NCBI RefSeq assembly: GCF_000375645.1
Contig: NZ_AQWR01000017.1
Coordinates: 1 to 40,124, forward strand
From: Porphyromonas bennonis DSM 23058 = JCM 16335
GTDB taxonomy: Bacteria > Bacteroidota > Bacteroidia > Bacteroidales > Porphyromonadaceae
Direction of reading: 5' to 3'
Length of the DNA: 40,124 nt
Position numbers and translations under genes: made by a program. Under the pieces are notes generated by a model. That model saw nothing but the letters and a program-made list of their open reading frames with translations. It made no database searches and was not told the origin of the DNA. The stretch's first letter is position 1; each line of letters opens with the position of its first letter. Of this stretch, positions 14,346 to 22,676 are shown piece after piece.

Positions 14346-16484
14346 TCAGCGCCTTTTCTTCCCCAGTTTATTCGCCTCGTGAGCCGACCGCTCGTGGTCA
14401 CGGGCAGCGATGCGCTTGGCGGCACTCTTCTCCAGTTCTGTCGCCTCAGCGGAGCCGCCCTCCTCTGCCTGTAGCTCGAAGAGGATGTCTCTCAGCTGGG
14501 CGGCGGCGACGAAGTCAAGCGCCTTGGCGGCCGCCTGCATCGCCTCGCGGGTCTTCTCGATCTTGTCGGCGAGGTTGTCCGTCTTGAGGAAGTCGAGACT
14601 CTTCTCCGCCGCTGACTCCTTGGCGTGCTCGATGCGGTACTCCCTCGGGGTGGCAGCGTCGGCGGTCTTGCTCGGCCCGGTCATGTCGAGGATCGAGGTG
14701 GTGGAGGACTTGATCGCCTGATGGGGCGTGATGCCGTGCTCCTCATTGTACGCCATCTGGATCTTTCGCCTCCGCTCGGTCTCGTCCATCGTCATCCGCA
14801 TGCTGTCGGTGATCTTGTCGGCGTAGAAAATGACGAGACCATTGACATTACGTGCGGCACGACCGGCAGTCTGGGTGAGGGAGCGGTGGTTGCGGAGGAA
14901 GCCCTCCTTGTCGGCGTCAAAGATCGCGACGAGCGACACCTCCGGCAGGTCGAGCCCCTCACGGAGGAGATTGACCCCGACAAGCACGTCGAAGTCTCCC
15001 CGCCGAAGCCCCTCCATGATCTCCACACGGCGGATCGTCACCACCTCACTGTGGAGGTACTCCGTCTTGATCCCGAGGTCGGCGAGGTGCTCCGCCAGCT
15101 CCTCTGCAAGCCGCTTCGTGAGCGTGGTGACGAGCACCCGCTCACTCCGCTCAATGCGGGTATTGATCTCATCGATGAGGTCATCAATCTGGTTCTTGGT
15201 CGGGCGAACCTCTATCCTCGGGTCGAGGAGTCCTGTCGGGCGGATCAGCTGCTCGACGATGATGCCGTCGCTCTTCTCCAGCTCATAATCGCCCGGAGTG
15301 GCGGAGACGTAGATGACGTCTCCCTGCATCTGCTCAAACTCGTCAAAGCGGAGCGGGCGATTGTCGATCGCCGCCGGGAGGCGGAAGCCGTAGGAGACAA
15401 GGTTTTCCTTCCGCTGTCGGTCGCCGCCATACATCCCCCGCACCTGGGGGATCGTGACGTGGCTCTCATCGATGATCATCAGGTAGTCCTCGGGAAAGTA
15501 GTCGAGGAGGCAGTAGGGTCGCTCGCCCGGCTGACGCCCATCGAAGTAGCGGGAGTAATTCTCGATGCCGGAGCAGTAGCCGAGCTCCTCCAGCATGGCG
15601 AGGTCGTTGGTGACCCGCTCGTAGAGTCGGTCAGCCTCCATCTTTTTCCCCTCCTGCTCGAAGAGGCTCGTCTGCTTGTCGAGATCCTTCTTGATCTCCG
15701 CCATTGCCCAGTCGGTCTGCTCCTTGGTGGTGACGAAGAGATTGGACGGATAGACAAAGACCTCGTCCAGCTCCTCGATCTCCTCACCGGTGAGGGGGAC
15801 AAAGGAGGAGATGCGGTCGATCTCGTCGCCCCAAAACTCGATCCTGTAGGCGATCCCCTGGTAGTCCTCCACGGCGGGGAAGAGGTCGACGGTGTCGCCC
15901 TTGGAGCGGAAGGTGCCGGGCTTAAACTCCCCCTGGGCGGTCGTGTAGTAGATCTGCACCAGCTGATGAAGCAGATCGTCCCGCTCGATCTGCTGACCGG
16001 TCCGGATGAGGATCTTCTTGGCGGCGTAGTCCTTAGGATTGGCCATACCGTAGATGCAGGAGACGGAGGCGACGACGATGATGTCGCGCCGACCGGAGAG
16101 CAGCTGGGTGGTGGTGCGGAGTCGGAGCTTCTCGATCTCGTCATTGATCGACATATCCTTGGCGATGTAGAGATCGTTGGTGGGGAGATAGGCCTCCGGC
16201 TGGTAGAAGTCGTAGTAGGAGACGAAGTACTCGACAGCGTTGTGGGGGAAGAAGCTCTTAAACTCTCCGTAGAGCTGCGCCGCCAGTGTCTTATTGTGCG
16301 ACAGCACTAATGTCGGCCGCTGCACCTCGGCCACTACATTAGCCGCCGTAAAGGTCTTACCGGAGCCGGTGACGCCGAGCAGCGTCTGGAAGCGCTGCCC
16401 CCGCTCTACGCCATGGACCAGGTCAGCGATCGCCCGTGGCTGGTCGCCGGTCGGTTTGTAGCTTGATATGAGTTCAAAGTCCAT
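14346..16484 (-). CDS. uvrB: UvrABC system protein B
   Basis: The damage-verifying helicase-like subunit of nucleotide excision repair, which works with UvrA and then UvrC. The start was placed at the ATG at 16484 (MDFELISSYKPTGDQP, 712 residues). The in-frame extension to 16592 crosses the promoter and does not resemble the family. Walker A is GVTGSGKT (37-44), the beta-hairpin that probes DNA is YDFYQPEAYLP (91-101), the DESH box is 339-342, and the late helicase motifs GVNLLREGLDLPEV and QTAGRAARN are present. A C-terminal UVR coiled-coil (AAKALDFVAAAQLRDI) for UvrC contact is followed by a basic tail. Confidence 0.98.
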   Translation of the reverse strand: MDFELISSYKPTGDQPRAIADLVHGVERGQRFQTLLGVTGSGKTFTAANVVAEVQRPTLVLSHNKTLAAQLYGEFKSFFPHNAVEYFVSYYDFYQPEAYLPTNDLYIAKDMSINDEIEKLRLRTTTQLLSGRRDIIVVASVSCIYGMANPKDYAAKKILIRTGQQIERDDLLHQLVQIYYTTAQGEFKPGTFRSKGDTVDLFPAVEDYQGIAYRIEFWGDEIDRISSFVPLTGEEIEELDEVFVYPSNLFVTTKEQTDWAMAEIKKDLDKQTSLFEQEGKKMEADRLYERVTNDLAMLEELGYCSGIENYSRYFDGRQPGERPYCLLDYFPEDYLMIIDESHVTIPQVRGMYGGDRQRKENLVSYGFRLPAAIDNRPLRFDEFEQMQGDVIYVSATPGDYELEKSDGIIVEQLIRPTGLLDPRIEVRPTKNQIDDLIDEINTRIERSERVLVTTLTKRLAEELAEHLADLGIKTEYLHSEVVTIRRVEIMEGLRRGDFDVLVGVNLLREGLDLPEVSLVAIFDADKEGFLRNHRSLTQTAGRAARNVNGLVIFYADKITDSMRMTMDETERRRKIQMAYNEEHGITPHQAIKSSTTSILDMTGPSKTADAATPREYRIEHAKESAAEKSLDFLKTDNLADKIEKTREAMQAAAKALDFVAAAQLRDILFELQAEEGGSAEATELEKSAAKRIAARDHERSAHEANKLGKKRR

Positions 16485-16509
16485 CTCTTCTCTCCTTCGT
16501 CTCTTCCGA

Positions 16510-16517
16510 CAAAGGTA
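16510..16517 (-). promoter_or_regulatory. Putative -7 element of uvrB
   Basis: CAAAGGTA on the plus strand (TACCTTTG on minus) lies 26 bases upstream of the uvrB ATG and supports that start. No LexA-like palindrome was seen around it. Confidence 0.65.
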
Positions 16518-16558
16518 CCAAAATAGCGCCCAAGGGAGCGGGGAACAATTGAGTGGGT

Positions 16559-16696
16559 CAGGGGTGTCGCATTTGAGAGACACCGTAGCCATTCATCTAA
16601 TAGTGAAGAGTGGGGAACGAAGCACCCCTTGTGGGTGCCTCACGGATAAGCCCTCTATGAATATGATTACCCCAATGCTCAAAGGCGTCACCCCTG
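16559..16696. mobile_element. 138-bp MITE-like element with 19-bp terminal inverted repeats
   Basis: The left end CAGGGGTGTCGCATTTGAG (16559-16577) and the right end CTCAAAGGCGTCACCCCTG (16678-16696) are inverted copies with two differences. The centre is the hairpin GCACCCCTTGTGGGTGC. It contains no gene. Left-half sequence recurs at 36551-36629 and right-half sequence at 35692-35765, each stopping at the central hairpin. A target-site duplication was not obvious. No transposase in the window matches it. It lies in the divergent gap between uvrB and parA. Confidence 0.75.
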
Positions 16697-16738
16697 TTCC
16701 ACGGGCAGAAAACCGGGGAGTATGTGATAGAATTTGCC

Positions 16739-16746
16739 TAACTTTG
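16739..16746 (+). promoter_or_regulatory. Putative -7 element of parA
   Basis: TAACTTTG matches TAnnTTTG and lies 26 bases before the ATG at 16773. It excludes the upstream in-frame TTG at 16734 as the start. Confidence 0.6.
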
Positions 16747-16772
16747 TCCCTGATCACTATCAGGCAAGTGCT

Positions 16773-17561
16773 ATGGGCAAAGTAATAGCTATATCCAATC
16801 AGAAGGGCGGTGTCGGCAAGACAACGACGGCGATGAACCTCTCTGCGGCCTTGGTCGCCCTGGGGTGCCACGTGCTCCTTATCGACGCAGACCCGCAGGC
16901 CAATGCCACCAGCGGGCTCGGCGCTCAGGCCAAGTCCGCCGAGCTCTCTACCTACGGCTGTATCCTCGGAGATACCGACCCGAGGAAGTGCCTGATCCCC
17001 TCCACCGTGGAGGGGCTGGAGATCCTGCCATCACACACCGACCTCGCGGGGGCGGAAGTGGAGCTGGTCAATGTCCCGCAGAGGGAGTATGTCCTCAGGC
17101 GGATCACGGAGCTGCTGAAGCCGGACTTCGACTTCATCCTCATCGACTGTGCGCCCTCGCTCGGACTCATCACGATAGCTGCCCTCGCCGCCGCCGACTC
17201 GGTCATCATCCCGGTCCAGTGCGAGTACTTCGCCCTTGAAGGGATCAGCAAGCTCCTCAGCACCCTGCGTATCGTCAAGGAGCGGCTCAATCCCCCCATC
17301 GACATAGAGGGCTTCCTCATGACCATGTACGACAGCCGGACGAAGCTCTCCACGCAGGTCTATAAGGACGTCAAGAAGCACTTCAAGGACCTCGTCTTCG
17401 ACACGGTCATCAATCGCAACGTCCGCATCAGCGAGGCACCGAGCTTCGGGAAGAGCGTCCTCGACTTTGACCTCTCCTCCAAGGGGAGTCAGAACTACCT
17501 CGAGCTGGCTCACGAGGTGATGGAGAACAATCACATCCAGATCCGCCGAACCATCTCATGA
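16773..17561 (+). CDS. parA: ParA-family chromosome partitioning ATPase (Soj)
   Basis: A cytoplasmic deviant-Walker ATPase that binds DNA nonspecifically and, with ParB, moves chromosome origins apart. It has 262 residues from the ATG at 16773 (MGKVIAISNQKGG). The deviant Walker A KGGVGKTT is at 11-18, DADPQANATSGLG at 38-50, the Walker B-like FILIDCAPSLGL and the PVQCEYFALEG stretch follow, all standard for chromosomal ParA. No N-terminal helix-turn-helix is present, so it is of the small chromosomal (Soj) type. It overlaps parB by 4 bases. A MITE-like element lies 76 bases upstream. Confidence 0.97.
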   Translation: MGKVIAISNQKGGVGKTTTAMNLSAALVALGCHVLLIDADPQANATSGLGAQAKSAELSTYGCILGDTDPRKCLIPSTVEGLEILPSHTDLAGAEVELVNVPQREYVLRRITELLKPDFDFILIDCAPSLGLITIAALAAADSVIIPVQCEYFALEGISKLLSTLRIVKERLNPPIDIEGFLMTMYDSRTKLSTQVYKDVKKHFKDLVFDTVINRNVRISEAPSFGKSVLDFDLSSKGSQNYLELAHEVMENNHIQIRRTIS

Positions 17562-18472
17562 GTACGAACAATAGAAACAGCGCCTCCCTCGGGCGAGGAC
17601 TCGATGCCCTCTTCCCCAACGACTTCGTCAATATAAAGAAGGTGGAGACCGGGGGATCCTCCTCCATCTCCGAGCTTCCTCTCAACGCCATTTATCCCAA
17701 TCCTGATCAGCCTCGTGCGGACTTCGACGCTGAGACGCTCGAGGAGCTTGCCTCGTCGATCAAGCACATCGGGCTCGTCCAGCCGATCACCGTCCGAGAG
17801 GATGGCAAGGGCGAGGGGAAGTACATCATCATCAGCGGCGAGCGGCGCTACCGAGCTGCCCGACTGATTGAGCTGGAGACGATCCCCGCCTACATCCGCA
17901 CAGTGGATGACGACCAGGTGGTGGAGATGGCGCTGATCGAGAATATCCAGCGCGAGGATCTCAATGCGATAGAGATCGCCCTCACATTCAGCAAGCTGAT
18001 CGATGCCGACGGGCTGACGCAGGAGGAGCTGGCGACACGCGTGGGGAAGAAGCGCGCCACGGTAGCCAATTACCTCCGTCTCCTCAAGCTCCCCGCTCAG
18101 ATACAGCTGGGGCTGAAGAATAGGAAGCTCTCCATGGGGCACGCCCGCGCTCTCCTCAGTATAGAGGACACAGAGCTGCAGCTGGCGCTCTACAAGCAGA
18201 TCCTCACCGACGACCTATCCGTCCGAGACGTGGAGCAGATGGCGCGCGAGTACAGCACCGCCGAGCCGAGCAGTAAGGCTAAGTCGCAGGAGGCTCGTCA
18301 GGCAGCCAAGGAGCGCCTGGCACAGTACCGCAGCACCACGGACCAGATCTCGAGGAGCCTCGGGACAAAGGTGAAGATGAGCTGCAACGCCTCCGGCAAG
18401 GGTCGGATCACGATCCCCTTCGCAAGCGATGATCAGCTGCAGGAGATCCTCTCCATGCTGAGCAAGCTGTAG
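17558..18472 (+). CDS. parB: ParB-family partition protein / CTPase (Spo0J)
   Basis: Binds parS near the replication origin, slides as a CTP-gated clamp and recruits SMC and ParA. In its 304 residues, LGRGLDALFP at 11-20 is the usual ParA-stimulating N-terminus. The CTP-binding pocket is formed by IGLVQPITVR, GERRYRAA (94-101) and ENIQREDLN (128-136). A helix-turn-helix for parS recognition spans about 152-176 (TQEELATRVGKKRATVANYL). A charged linker and a C-terminal dimerisation domain follow. The start overlaps parA. No parS consensus site was found in the window. Confidence 0.97.
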   Translation: MSTNNRNSASLGRGLDALFPNDFVNIKKVETGGSSSISELPLNAIYPNPDQPRADFDAETLEELASSIKHIGLVQPITVREDGKGEGKYIIISGERRYRAARLIELETIPAYIRTVDDDQVVEMALIENIQREDLNAIEIALTFSKLIDADGLTQEELATRVGKKRATVANYLRLLKLPAQIQLGLKNRKLSMGHARALLSIEDTELQLALYKQILTDDLSVRDVEQMAREYSTAEPSSKAKSQEARQAAKERLAQYRSTTDQISRSLGTKVKMSCNASGKGRITIPFASDDQLQEILSMLSKL

Positions 18473-18475
18473 TGT

Positions 18476-19207
18476 ATGTGCCGACCGAGTAGTCATCTAC
18501 TGCCCATTCTCTTTCTCCTGGTCCTGAGCCTGGGGACGGGCTTGGCATACGGTAGCGAGGCGGTCGGCTCCGATACCATCCCCACGACACCCCTTCAGCA
18601 AGACACCACCATCCTCACGCCCACCAAGGCAGACGCCCTGGCAGCGCAGCAGGATAGCGCTCGGCTGATACCGACGGAGGTTCCTGTGAAGGCTGAGGTG
18701 CAGAAGACCTTCTCCCCCAGTCCCCGAGCCGCCGTCCTCTGGGCGATCATCCCCGGGGGTGGACAGGTCTATAATAGGAAGTACTGGAAGGTCCCGATCA
18801 TCATCGGCGGTATGACCGCCCTCTACTACGCCATATCGTGGAATAACAACAACCTCCTCGAGTACGCCAAGGCCTACAGCGACATCAAGAGCGACGACCC
18901 GATGACCAACGACTCGTGGATCGCCTTTGTCCCCGCAGGCGCCGACCCCAATAGCTACCGGACCAACGGCTCCTTCCAAGAGACTCTCCGCCACGGACGT
19001 GACTTCTATAGGCGCAATCGCGATCTCTCCATCATTGTCTCCGTAGGAGTCTACGCTTTGTCCATCATCGATGCTTACGTCGATGCGGAGCTGGCACACT
19101 TCGACATCTCTCCGGAGCTGACGCTTCAGGCGACCCCTACCTACATTCCCTCGACCACCTTCCCCTCATCGGGCGGTCCTGCCGTCCAGGTAGCACTATC
19201 CTTTTGA
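18476..19207 (+). CDS. DUF5683 membrane protein
   Basis: A 243-residue protein with an N-terminal signal sequence (LLPILFLLVLSLGTGLAYG), a Ser/Thr/Pro-rich linker, then the DUF5683 core. This holds AAVLWAIIPGGGQVYNRKYW (about 83-102), a hydrophobic helix (IIIGGMTALYYAISW), a soluble loop with GRDFYRRNRDL, and a second helix (SIIVSVGVYALSIIDAYVDA). The family is found mostly in Bacteroidetes, usually between parB and a LysM transglycosylase. Its function is unknown; an envelope role tied to division or segregation is an inference from position. It starts 3 bases after parB, and its stop is 8 bases before the next ATG. Confidence 0.85.
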   Translation: MCRPSSHLLPILFLLVLSLGTGLAYGSEAVGSDTIPTTPLQQDTTILTPTKADALAAQQDSARLIPTEVPVKAEVQKTFSPSPRAAVLWAIIPGGGQVYNRKYWKVPIIIGGMTALYYAISWNNNNLLEYAKAYSDIKSDDPMTNDSWIAFVPAGADPNSYRTNGSFQETLRHGRDFYRRNRDLSIIVSVGVYALSIIDAYVDAELAHFDISPELTLQATPTYIPSTTFPSSGGPAVQVALSF

Positions 19208-19215
19208 CCTCCTCT

Positions 19216-20676
19216 ATGAGACGCCCTATCCCACTCCTTCTACTCCTCCTACTGATGGCGCTTGCCATGCCTCGGGCATTTGGTCAGAGCGAGGTCGAGG
19301 AGCCCGACCTGGGGCGCCTGCCGGAGAGCTTCGACATGGCGCTCGACTCGCTACTCAACTCTCGGTACAAGGAGTACTACTCCCTCAGCAAGCCACACCG
19401 ACAGGCGAGCAAGCGGGAGCTGGAGAGCAAGGATCAGCTCTACCGCGACCGACTGGCGCGGATGGAGAGCGCCATACCGCTCACCTACAATCCCGCCGTG
19501 CGGGAGGCGATCGACCTCTATGTCAATCGACGGAGCAACCTCATGAGCCTGATGCTGAGCCGTGCCACCTACTACTTCCCCATCATCGAGGAGGAGCTCG
19601 ACAGACAGGGGCTGCCCCTCGAGCTGAAGTACCTCGCCATCGTCGAGAGTGCGCTCAATCCCACCGCTGTATCGCGGATGGGGGCGACAGGCTTCTGGCA
19701 ATTCATGCTCCGCACCGGCAAGATCTACGGTCTCACGATTAATTCGGTCATCGACGAGCGTATGGACCCCCGCAAGTCCACTCGCGCCATGTGCGAGTAC
19801 TTCAAGGATATGTACGCCCTCTACGGCGACTGGATGCTCGCCATAGCGGCCTACAATTGCGGTCCCGGCAATATCAATAAGGCGATCCGCCGCTCCGGAG
19901 GGAAAAGGGACTTCTGGGAGATCTTCCCCTACCTCCCTCGCGAGACCCGATCCTATGTGCCCTTCTTCATCGCCGCATTCTACAGCATGGAGTACTACCG
20001 GGAGCACGACATTCGCCCGTCGGCGATCCACATCCCGATCGCGACAGATACGGTCCACCTCGCCCGCCGCTGCACGACGCGAGAGCTGGCGGAGATCACC
20101 AGCGTCTCTCTCGACACCATCGAGCTGCTCAATCCAATGTACAAGAAGGGGATCATCCCCGGCAACCAGCAGTCTCAGGTGATCGTCCTGCCGGCTCAGG
20201 CTGCGATCGACTTTGCCTCTAATAAGGAGAAATACTTCGCCAGTCACCATAAGAGCGAGGCGAAGGTAGAGGACAGCGCACCTGACATGGACGAGAAGCA
20301 GGCTGCTGACAGCGAGCGAGAGGTGACCTACCGCGTCCGACGAGGCGACTCTCTCGGCTCCATCGCTCGGCGATACCATGTCACTACGGCTCAGATCAAG
20401 GAGTGGAATGGTCTAAGATCAAATACGATCCACCCCGGACAGAAGCTGGTGATCCGGACCGGAGCCAAAGCCTCTGTCTCAGCCGCCAAGTCCGGCACAT
20501 CGAGCAAGAAGAGCAAGAGTCGGCAGCAGAGTGCCCGCTACTACACGGTGAAGAGAGGCGACACCCTCTCCGGCATCGCCTCGAAGTACAAGGGTGTCAC
20601 CGTCACCCAGATCAAGCGAGCCAATAACCTCCGCTCCAATAACATCCGCCCCGGGCAGCGACTCCTGATCCCCTAA
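19216..20676 (+). CDS. MltD-like lytic transglycosylase with two LysM domains
   Basis: A periplasmic enzyme that cleaves the MurNAc-GlcNAc bond of peptidoglycan. It has 486 residues from the ATG at 19216, which begins a signal peptide (MRRPIPLLLLLLLMALAMPR). A TTG four codons earlier lies inside the preceding gene and is less likely. The SLT domain covers about 130-260, with catalytic Glu144 in AIVESALNP and the family stretches GATGFWQFM and AAYNCGPGNI. Two LysM peptidoglycan-binding domains follow: 371-413 (TYRVRRGDSLGSIARRY) and 441-485 (YYTVKRGDTLSGIASKY). Cotranscription with parAB suggests coupling of wall remodelling to segregation or division. Confidence 0.95.
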   Translation: MRRPIPLLLLLLLMALAMPRAFGQSEVEEPDLGRLPESFDMALDSLLNSRYKEYYSLSKPHRQASKRELESKDQLYRDRLARMESAIPLTYNPAVREAIDLYVNRRSNLMSLMLSRATYYFPIIEEELDRQGLPLELKYLAIVESALNPTAVSRMGATGFWQFMLRTGKIYGLTINSVIDERMDPRKSTRAMCEYFKDMYALYGDWMLAIAAYNCGPGNINKAIRRSGGKRDFWEIFPYLPRETRSYVPFFIAAFYSMEYYREHDIRPSAIHIPIATDTVHLARRCTTRELAEITSVSLDTIELLNPMYKKGIIPGNQQSQVIVLPAQAAIDFASNKEKYFASHHKSEAKVEDSAPDMDEKQAADSEREVTYRVRRGDSLGSIARRYHVTTAQIKEWNGLRSNTIHPGQKLVIRTGAKASVSAAKSGTSSKKSKSRQQSARYYTVKRGDTLSGIASKYKGVTVTQIKRANNLRSNNIRPGQRLLIP

Positions 20677-20690
20677 GCTCACACGAGATT

Positions 20691-20864
20691 ATGAGTAAGG
20701 ACATCAGCGATATTGAGCGCAAACTGATTGAGAAGAGGCGCGAGTGTGATGCGCTTAAGAAAAAGCTCAGAGAGTCACAGATTGAGAGCGCGATCAACCA
20801 GGCATCCCTCGACTACCTAGCTAAGAAGCACCACATTGATCTGAAGGAGATCAAAAAAGGGTAA
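20691..20864 (+). CDS. Small charged coiled-coil protein (57 aa), unknown
   Basis: ATG at 20691 to TAA at 20862-20864 encodes 57 residues, beginning MSKDISDIERKLIEKRRE. The protein is almost entirely helical in pattern and rich in Lys, Glu, Arg and Ile, with heptad-like spacing. It has no TM segment and only one Cys. It lies 14 bases after the mltD-like gene on the same strand and is therefore probably the last gene of the par operon. No family was recognised. The codon use and the absence of internal stops in a charged, helical frame favour a real gene. Confidence 0.65.
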   Translation: MSKDISDIERKLIEKRRECDALKKKLRESQIESAINQASLDYLAKKHHIDLKEIKKG

Positions 20865-20980
20865 TGGAAGATACGTCCCATTTCGGACAGCGCAGTCTCA
20901 AAAAGCAGGACTGACATCCGGTTTAGAAAACCACAAGAACAAAGCACCACAAAAGCCTTCCGATACTCCTCTCTTTTCCT

Positions 20981-20988
20981 TATCTTTG
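20981..20988 (+). promoter_or_regulatory. Putative -7 element of fabD
   Basis: TATCTTTG matches TAnnTTTG and lies 48 bases before the fabD ATG at 21037. An in-frame TTG at 20986 is inside this element and so cannot be the start. Confidence 0.6.
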
Positions 20989-21036
20989 TGGGAGAAGTAT
21001 TATAGAACCCCAATTCTTAAAGATACATACAACCAT

Positions 21037-21921
21037 ATGCTAGCATACGTATTTCCCGGCCAAGGATCCCAGCACATAGGCATGGGCATGGCCATGTATG
21101 ATAATAATCCTGAGGCGATGCGCCTCTTCGATCGTGCGGATGAGATCCTCGGCTTTGGTCTGAGCAAGATCATCTTCGACGGCACAGAGGAGGAGCTGAA
21201 GCAGACCGCTGTGACCCAGCCCGCCGTCTTCGTCCACTCCTACATCTCCGCTGCCATCCTTGGCTCTGAGGAGAAGCCCGACATGGTGGCAGGACACTCT
21301 CTGGGAGAGTTTACTGCCCTCGCAGTTGCCGGAGCACTCTCCTTTGAGGACGCTGTCCGTCTGGTCCACATGCGTGCCGTAGCGATGCAGAAGGCCTGTG
21401 CCGAGGCTCCATCGACGATGGCGGCTATCATCGGTCTTCCGGATGCCGAGGTGGAGGAGATCTGCGCCAATATCCTCGACAAGCTGGTGATCCCAGCCAA
21501 TTACAATAGCCCCGGACAGGTAGTCATCAGCGGCTCCATCGACGGAATCGATCAGGCAATGGAGGAGGCCAAGAAGGCGGGAGCCAAGCGTGCTATCCCG
21601 CTGAAGGTAAGTGGTGCATTCCACAGCCCGCTGATGGAGCCGGCTCGCCAGGAGCTGGAGCAGGCGATCCACCAGACTCACATCCAGACTCCCCGCTGCC
21701 CGATCTACCAGAATGTCGACGCCAAGCCGCATACCGACCCCAAGGAGATTGAGAATAACTTAGTCAAGCAGCTCACCGCACCGGTCCTCTGGTCACAGAC
21801 GGTACAGCGCATGATCGCTGACGGAGCAGATCGCTTCATCGAGTTTGGTCCGGGCAACACCCTTCAGGGGCTTATCCGCCGCATCGACAGAAGCGTAACG
21901 GTAGAGGGACGCGAGGGCTGA
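21037..21921 (+). CDS. fabD: Malonyl-CoA:ACP transacylase
   Basis: Transfers malonyl from CoA to acyl carrier protein, feeding fatty-acid elongation in the cytoplasm. It has 294 residues from the ATG at 21037 (MLAYVFPGQGSQ, the classical FabD opening). The nucleophile Ser88 is in GHSLGEF, the catalytic His196 in GAFHSPLM, and the QPAVF and NYNSPGQVVISG stretches are typical. It heads a run with a coiled-coil gene, zapA and rny. No other fab genes are adjacent. Confidence 0.97.
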   Translation: MLAYVFPGQGSQHIGMGMAMYDNNPEAMRLFDRADEILGFGLSKIIFDGTEEELKQTAVTQPAVFVHSYISAAILGSEEKPDMVAGHSLGEFTALAVAGALSFEDAVRLVHMRAVAMQKACAEAPSTMAAIIGLPDAEVEEICANILDKLVIPANYNSPGQVVISGSIDGIDQAMEEAKKAGAKRAIPLKVSGAFHSPLMEPARQELEQAIHQTHIQTPRCPIYQNVDAKPHTDPKEIENNLVKQLTAPVLWSQTVQRMIADGADRFIEFGPGNTLQGLIRRIDRSVTVEGREG

Positions 21922-21938
21922 TTACTCACGCCACGTCA

Positions 21939-22262
21939 GTGTCAGAGAGTACCGATCATCAGTTCACCGAGGGGGATGCCCTCCATCGAGTAGAGCTAAG
22001 GACAGCCTACCTCTTAGAGCGCTACGGAGCGCTACGACAGGAGGTAGAGCTGCTTAGAGACCAGAATAGTCTGCTCCGTAGTCAGCTTGCTAAGGAGACG
22101 ACCAGAGCAGAAGGACTCGAGCAAAAGCTCGCCCTCAGAGCACCCATCTCAGCTGATGACCCGGATGTACGCAAGTCTGCGGAGAGTCTCTACGGAGAGA
22201 TCGATGATCTCGTGGAGACCGTGGACGATGTACTCAGACTCCTGGAGACTCACACCAAGTAA
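21939..22262 (+). CDS. Coiled-coil protein preceding zapA, unknown
   Basis: A 107-residue frame that must start at the GTG at 21939 (reading MSESTDHQFTEGD), since no in-frame ATG exists. It is 17 bases after fabD. Residues 15-68 form a strong coiled coil (RTAYLLERYGALRQEVELLR), and a shorter acidic helix (SLYGEIDDLVETVDDVLRLL) forms the C-terminus. There is no TM segment and no Cys. Comparable short coiled-coil proteins are commonly encoded just before zapA in Bacteroidetes. A structural or division-related role is an inference from this position only. Confidence 0.8.
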   Translation: MSESTDHQFTEGDALHRVELRTAYLLERYGALRQEVELLRDQNSLLRSQLAKETTRAEGLEQKLALRAPISADDPDVRKSAESLYGEIDDLVETVDDVLRLLETHTK

Positions 22263-22305
22263 CACCGACTGACACCTACCCACCACACATCACTCCACAG
22301 TCGTC

Positions 22306-22638
22306 ATGCCTGACAAATCCCCGGATATGCAGGCAGAGACACCTGCACAGGCCCTCACCCGCGTGATCAACCTCCGCGTGGGCGAGGTGCCTATGGCTGT
22401 CACCATCCCCCGCGAGGAGGAGGCCGAAGCCGCCCTCAGAGCGGCCGCCAAGGAGCTCAATCATCTCCTCGACGAGTACAAGTCCCAGTACGATCTGACG
22501 GTCCCGGAGGCACTCACCTACGCGGCCATCCACCTCGGCAGGGACAAGTATCATTTACTCCAGCAGCAGGAGTACGCCGACTACGACAGACGTCTCTCTA
22601 AGCTGGCTGATGACCTGGACAAGACCCTGGGGAGATAG
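22306..22638 (+). CDS. zapA: Cell division protein ZapA
   Basis: A small cytoplasmic protein that binds FtsZ and bundles its filaments at the Z-ring. The 110 residues are typical in length. The N-terminal globular part begins about residue 18 ([20 protein letters not shown]), and [20 protein letters not shown] leads into the C-terminal dimerising helix. It lies 43 bases after the coiled-coil gene and 38 bases before rny, the common Bacteroidales arrangement. The family is short and diverged, so the call rests on length, helix pattern and context together. Confidence 0.85.
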   Translation: MPDKSPDMQAETPAQALTRVINLRVGEVPMAVTIPREEEAEAALRAAAKELNHLLDEYKSQYDLTVPEALTYAAIHLGRDKYHLLQQQEYADYDRRLSKLADDLDKTLGR

Positions 22639-22676
22639 GAGAGTATATCCCAACATACAGTAAGATACAACACCAT

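Noticed and set aside
12816-14474. 552-codon plus-strand frame
   Set aside because: It is antisense to the RecD/Dda-like helicase, whose motifs are complete; high GC keeps the antisense frame open.
14625-16310. 561-codon plus-strand frame
   Set aside because: It is antisense to uvrB, which has all family motifs.
16485-16772. parS site near parA
   Set aside because: CACGTG cores in the window (for example in parA and at 36650) lack the flanking TGTT/AACA arms of the parS consensus.
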